From an uncultured Gemmatimonadaceae bacterium (lineage in GTDB: Bacteria; Gemmatimonadota; Gemmatimonadetes; Gemmatimonadales; Gemmatimonadaceae), in assembly GCA_955652635.1 (NCBI GenBank), contig CATPBN010000287.1, forward strand, positions 1 to 7,625: DNA of 7,625 bases, written 5' to 3'. Of this stretch, positions 5,164 to 7,625 are shown one piece after another. The position numbers and the translations under genes are program-made. A model generated the notes under the pieces. It worked only from the letters and a program-made list of their open reading frames with translations, was not told the origin of the DNA and made no database searches. Positions within the stretch are counted from its first letter, which is position 1, and each line of letters opens with the position of its first letter.

Positions 5164-6006
5164 CTAAAAATGATAGAACGCCGAGAGAAGCAACGCATGG
5201 GTGTCCCGAACGACTCCCGTGCCCAGCTCTACGCTGGCTCCGAACATGAGATTTCTGTTCGTGAACGGATACACTTTGCATCCTGGCGCAATGAAGGTCC
5301 GTTGTAGTCCGGACTCCGGTCCAGCAAGAGCACGCGCCGTCGTCACCTCGATCATTCCTTCGAATCGCGACTGGATTTTGTAAAGAGTCGAGAAGTTGAA
5401 TGTCAGGCTACGTTCGGTTGCCTCGCCCGCCAGACGGTGGAAGGTCGAGGACAGGATGGCGAACCCCACCAGCTCGAATGCATCCCGTTTGTAGCCGGCA
5501 TCGACAAACGGCTCGAGCTCAACGATGTGCGCGCTTCCTATTCCCTTGGCGTCGCTCCCGGTTGGCAATGCTGCCGACAATCCGCCTCCCAGGAGCAATC
5601 CGTGCTCACCGAATGCCAGACTCGCGGCCTTGAGTGAAAGCTCGATGTTGCCCAGGCCGCTTGCTCGTTCTGTCGCCGGTGCAGTCCTGGAGATGAATGG
5701 CGTCACCACCGCGAGGCTGACACTGTGGTTGAACGAGTATTCGCCCTCGAGGCGAAACGTATTCTCGCGAACTCCAATCGGATCACTAGTGCGAAGTCCG
5801 ATGTAGTCCAGCCTGAGCTTCGTGTCAGGGCTAGGCGACTCCGTGACCAGTGGATGAGAGAAATGGAGGTGATCATGGTCGTGATCGTCCTCGTGCTCTT
5901 GGGCGCTCATCCCGCTCACCTGGGTGAGGAAAAGTGCAGCAATGAGGATCAGCCGGCGCGATTGTGCGCCGTGATACCCCGAACCAAACAGGTTCGGCCT
6001 TGACAT
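5164..6006 (-). CDS. Outer-membrane beta-barrel protein with His-rich N-terminus (Phenol_MetA_deg-like transporter)
   Basis: This 280-residue exported protein has a signal peptide at residues 1-35: RR, then a hydrophobic stretch at 19-31, with cleavage likely after MSA before Gln36. The mature N-terminus begins with a His/Asp-rich segment, residues 37-51, holding six His (38, 42, 44, 46, 48, 51). The rest has alternating amphipathic strands, a 'SGLGNIELSLK' block at 116-126, a 'GGGLSAALPTGSD' turn at 130-142 and a C-terminal YHF ending in Phe, the usual outer-membrane barrel signal. This pattern resembles the PF13557 transporter/MetA-pathway group, whose substrates are mostly unknown. The ATG at 6006 has GGAG 8 nt upstream and is preferred to an in-frame GTG at 6057, which would add 17 residues before the signal. 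It lies 62 bp after the His/Cys-rich gene, so one operon with copCD is likely. A metal-related role is inferred from the His segment and neighbours. Confidence 0.8.
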   Translation of the reverse strand: MSRPNLFGSGYHGAQSRRLILIAALFLTQVSGMSAQEHEDDHDHDHLHFSHPLVTESPSPDTKLRLDYIGLRTSDPIGVRENTFRLEGEYSFNHSVSLAVVTPFISRTAPATERASGLGNIELSLKAASLAFGEHGLLLGGGLSAALPTGSDAKGIGSAHIVELEPFVDAGYKRDAFELVGFAILSSTFHRLAGEATERSLTFNFSTLYKIQSRFEGMIEVTTARALAGPESGLQRTFIAPGCKVYPFTNRNLMFGASVELGTGVVRDTHALLLSAFYHF

Positions 6007-6068
6007 GGATGCGTCTCCGATTGTGGGACGCGCGCTTGGTGGGGGCCGAGCGCGCACTGGGCGTTGAA

Positions 6069-6461
6069 TCAGGTTCGGAGATATCGGGGAGGGCCAGTCG
6101 CAAGCGGGAGAAGACGCGTAGCAGGTGAGAACTCGGATCGGTCGTTGCCGAATGACGCGCCCGATACTGCACCCCTGCCAAGGCTAACGCGCTCTGTTAC
6201 AGCGAGACTGAACGCTGCGCCAGAACGTCCACACTCGCCCGCGCAGTTGCAGCCACGCGCCGAAGTTCCATGATGTGAACCACTCTGGTGCTCAGCACTC
6301 TTGTGATGCGCGCCGGCCATCGCGTCCATATGGTGGTGACTTGTCACTCCGGCTGAGCGATGCATCGGGCAGGGCACGACGGGCAAAGCTGCGCCGCTCA
6401 GCGCCGCGATCCACGGCGCGAGGAGAACGACGGTCAGACTGAGGGCGAGCAGTCGGCGCAT
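6069..6461 (-). CDS. Small exported His/Cys/Met-rich protein, probable metal binder
   Basis: This 130-residue protein is one I cannot assign to a named family with confidence. It starts MRRLLALSLTVVLLAPWIAAL, a signal peptide ending around residue 25. Then come potential soft-metal ligands: C31-P-M-H34, a cluster of His at 42-44 with M45 and M48, His pairs at 52-53 and 63-64, H58, and a C71-N-C73-AGE-C77 motif. The remainder (80-130) is plain and ends LLPLATGPP, a tail I recall from uncharacterised proteins near copper genes. The ATG at 6461 is chosen over the in-frame TTG at 6473, which would only add four residues; neither has a strong Shine-Dalgarno. It starts 28 bp after the copCD stop. 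The likely role is periplasmic copper or other metal binding or sensing, inferred from composition and position. Confidence 0.7.
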   Translation of the reverse strand: MRRLLALSLTVVLLAPWIAALSGAALPVVPCPMHRSAGVTSHHHMDAMAGAHHKSAEHQSGSHHGTSARGCNCAGECGRSGAAFSLAVTERVSLGRGAVSGASFGNDRSEFSPATRLLPLATGPPRYLRT

Positions 6462-6489
6462 CACGGCTGTCAAATCTACAGAGACCAGC

Positions 6490-7625
6490 TCACGGCGATA
6501 TGCCAGTCAGAAACCCCGTCACGAGGAGAATCATGAATCCAAAGCCCAGCTCGAGTATTGCTGAGCGCTTAAGCCGGGCCACGCCGGGTTCGTTCACGAG
6601 CCGCGGCTGTACTCGGCGGAAGTTGTATGCTCCGATCGTGAGCGTGATCACGGCCAAGGCCAGTTTCAGGAGCAACACCTGTCCATAGGCGGTTTGCCAG
6701 AGAGCGGGGAGATGCTCCAGGTGCACCCACGATGCGATCAGCCCGCTGACAACGACTACCGAAACTGAGACCATCGCCACCGGCGAGAAGGAATTCACCA
6801 GCGATGCGACGGACGACCAGCGCTCAACACCGCCTCGGGTCAAAGAAAGCGGAACCCCAACCACCATGACTGCCATCAGACTTCCCAGCCAGCTCGCCCC
6901 GCCAAGGACGTGGAGGAAATCAGTGGCAATCATCAGCGACGTGAATTTCGGACTGGCTGCCGCGTGGCCGGCGAGAGCCGGCGTCGCCGCAAGCAAGATC
7001 GCAGAGACAGTGGCAGTCAGCCACGCGCCACGCACCCGCCTCATCGCGAGACCAAACGACACAAGCGACACCAAAGCAGCTCCTAGCTCGAGCCGCAGAG
7101 CAACTCCCCACTCCGTGCGCATGGCCATGTCCGTCATGCTCATCGTCTGCATGCCGGCCATCGCACTCATCATCGCCGACTCCAAAAACAGTTTCGCAAA
7201 TGCGCCGAGGATGACTACCAGGCTGGCGGAGAGTCCAAGCAAAGCTGCGCGTCGTTCCATCTGTTGGCGCATCTCGACGGTGATTCCACTCGCTCGGGGA
7301 AGCACCAGCGCGCGGAATATGGTTGTACCGATGAGAATGAGGAGGCCGACAAACGAGAAGGTGCGCGCGAGGGAATTGCCGACAGAGGAAGCCGCATCAG
7401 CATCTTCGGCGTTCGCGTCGTTCATCGGTGAGGCTGGGGCGACATTGCGGGTGCCAATGGTATCCGTCGTCCGCGATGCAGGTCCGGTTGCCGGCAGACC
7501 CGCTACTTCCAGAACGACGAAGCTGAAAGCGCCGTGCGAAGGGTGACCGTCGGACGCCGCCGTTCGCCATGTGACGGTGTATCGCCCGGGCAGAAGCGAC
7601 TGGACGACACGAACTGAAACCGCCA
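6490..7625 (-). CDS. CopC-CopD fusion, copper resistance/uptake protein (YcnJ-like), N-terminus beyond window
   Basis: The frame is open from the window edge at 7625 down to the TGA at 6490, giving 377 visible residues. The first 37 are the end of a CopC domain: 'YTVTWRTAASDGHPSHGAFSFVV', with D25-G26-H27 matching the conserved Asp/His Cu(II) ligands. A 40-residue Pro/Thr/Ala/Asp linker leads to a CopD domain with about eight membrane helices. The CopD motifs are DFLHVLGGASWLGSL and WVHLEHLPALWQTAYGQ, with membrane or loop His at visible positions 220, 238, 301 and 304. A loop between helices two and three (visible residues 151-168) contains eight Met. By topology it should face the periplasm. 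The Met at 7425 is internal, not the start. The protein likely moves copper between periplasm and cytoplasm. It heads the module with the His/Cys-rich and barrel proteins. Confidence 0.93.
   Translation of the reverse strand, partial: AVSVRVVQSLLPGRYTVTWRTAASDGHPSHGAFSFVVLEVAGLPATGPASRTTDTIGTRNVAPASPMNDANAEDADAASSVGNSLARTFSFVGLLILIGTTIFRALVLPRASGITVEMRQQMERRAALLGLSASLVVILGAFAKLFLESAMMSAMAGMQTMSMTDMAMRTEWGVALRLELGAALVSLVSFGLAMRRVRGAWLTATVSAILLAATPALAGHAAASPKFTSLMIATDFLHVLGGASWLGSLMAVMVVGVPLSLTRGGVERWSSVASLVNSFSPVAMVSVSVVVVSGLIASWVHLEHLPALWQTAYGQVLLLKLALAVITLTIGAYNFRRVQPRLVNEPGVARLKRSAILELGFGFMILLVTGFLTGISP

Noticed and set aside
6007..6057. GTG at 6057 as the start of the barrel protein
   Set aside because: It would place 17 Pro/Arg-rich residues in front of the signal peptide; the ATG at 6006 has a Shine-Dalgarno.
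6866..7546. Plus-strand open frame (226 codons) opposite copCD
   Set aside because: It is antisense to the clear CopC-CopD fusion. The Ser/Arg/Thr-rich product has no domain pattern.

Overview
This is a GC-rich chromosomal window (roughly 58-60% G+C by eye) from a Gram-negative, diderm bacterium. One protein is a probable outer-membrane barrel and two others are exported lipoproteins. The secreted M19 dipeptidase, the LprI-type lipoprotein and the DUF2007/DUF6498 genes together suggest Gemmatimonadota or a similar soil lineage. That placement is an inference; no rRNA or marker gene is present.

Left part (1-3012). A lipoprotein with an LprI/DUF1311-like C-terminus runs leftward out of the window. 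It has no stop codon inside the window. Divergent from it, a small DUF2007 protein gene overlaps, by ATGA, the start of a complete secreted membrane dipeptidase (peptidase M19). A six-segment membrane protein resembling the DUF6498 family follows and ends 11 bp from the convergent genes on the other strand.

Middle (3024-5126, minus strand). This is a compact arsenic unit read arsR, arsM, metallophosphoesterase. arsR has a near-consensus sigma-70 promoter so close to its ATG that the mRNA is probably leaderless. A 16-bp dyad lies between the -35 and -10 boxes of that promoter. The same dyad (14 of 16 bases identical) recurs just before arsM, so I propose two ArsR operators. Between arsR and arsM are a 10-bp inverted repeat and a weak terminator-like hairpin, which may uncouple arsM from arsR. 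arsM and the phosphoesterase overlap by TGATG. No arsenite efflux pump or arsenate reductase is in the window, so the visible chemistry is methylation of As(III).

Right part (5164-7625, minus strand). This is a probable copper or metal-handling operon: a CopC-CopD fusion (N-terminus beyond the window), a small exported protein rich in His and Cys, and a probable outer-membrane barrel with a His-rich N-terminus. The CopCD reading frame continues upstream of the internal Met at 7425 into an unmistakable CopC domain end. All genes from 7625 to 3024 point the same way, so the copper module lies directly upstream of the arsenic module with only a short gap and no clear terminator.

No tRNA, rRNA, insertion sequence, CRISPR array or attachment site was seen, and no gene-free stretch exceeds 300 bases.
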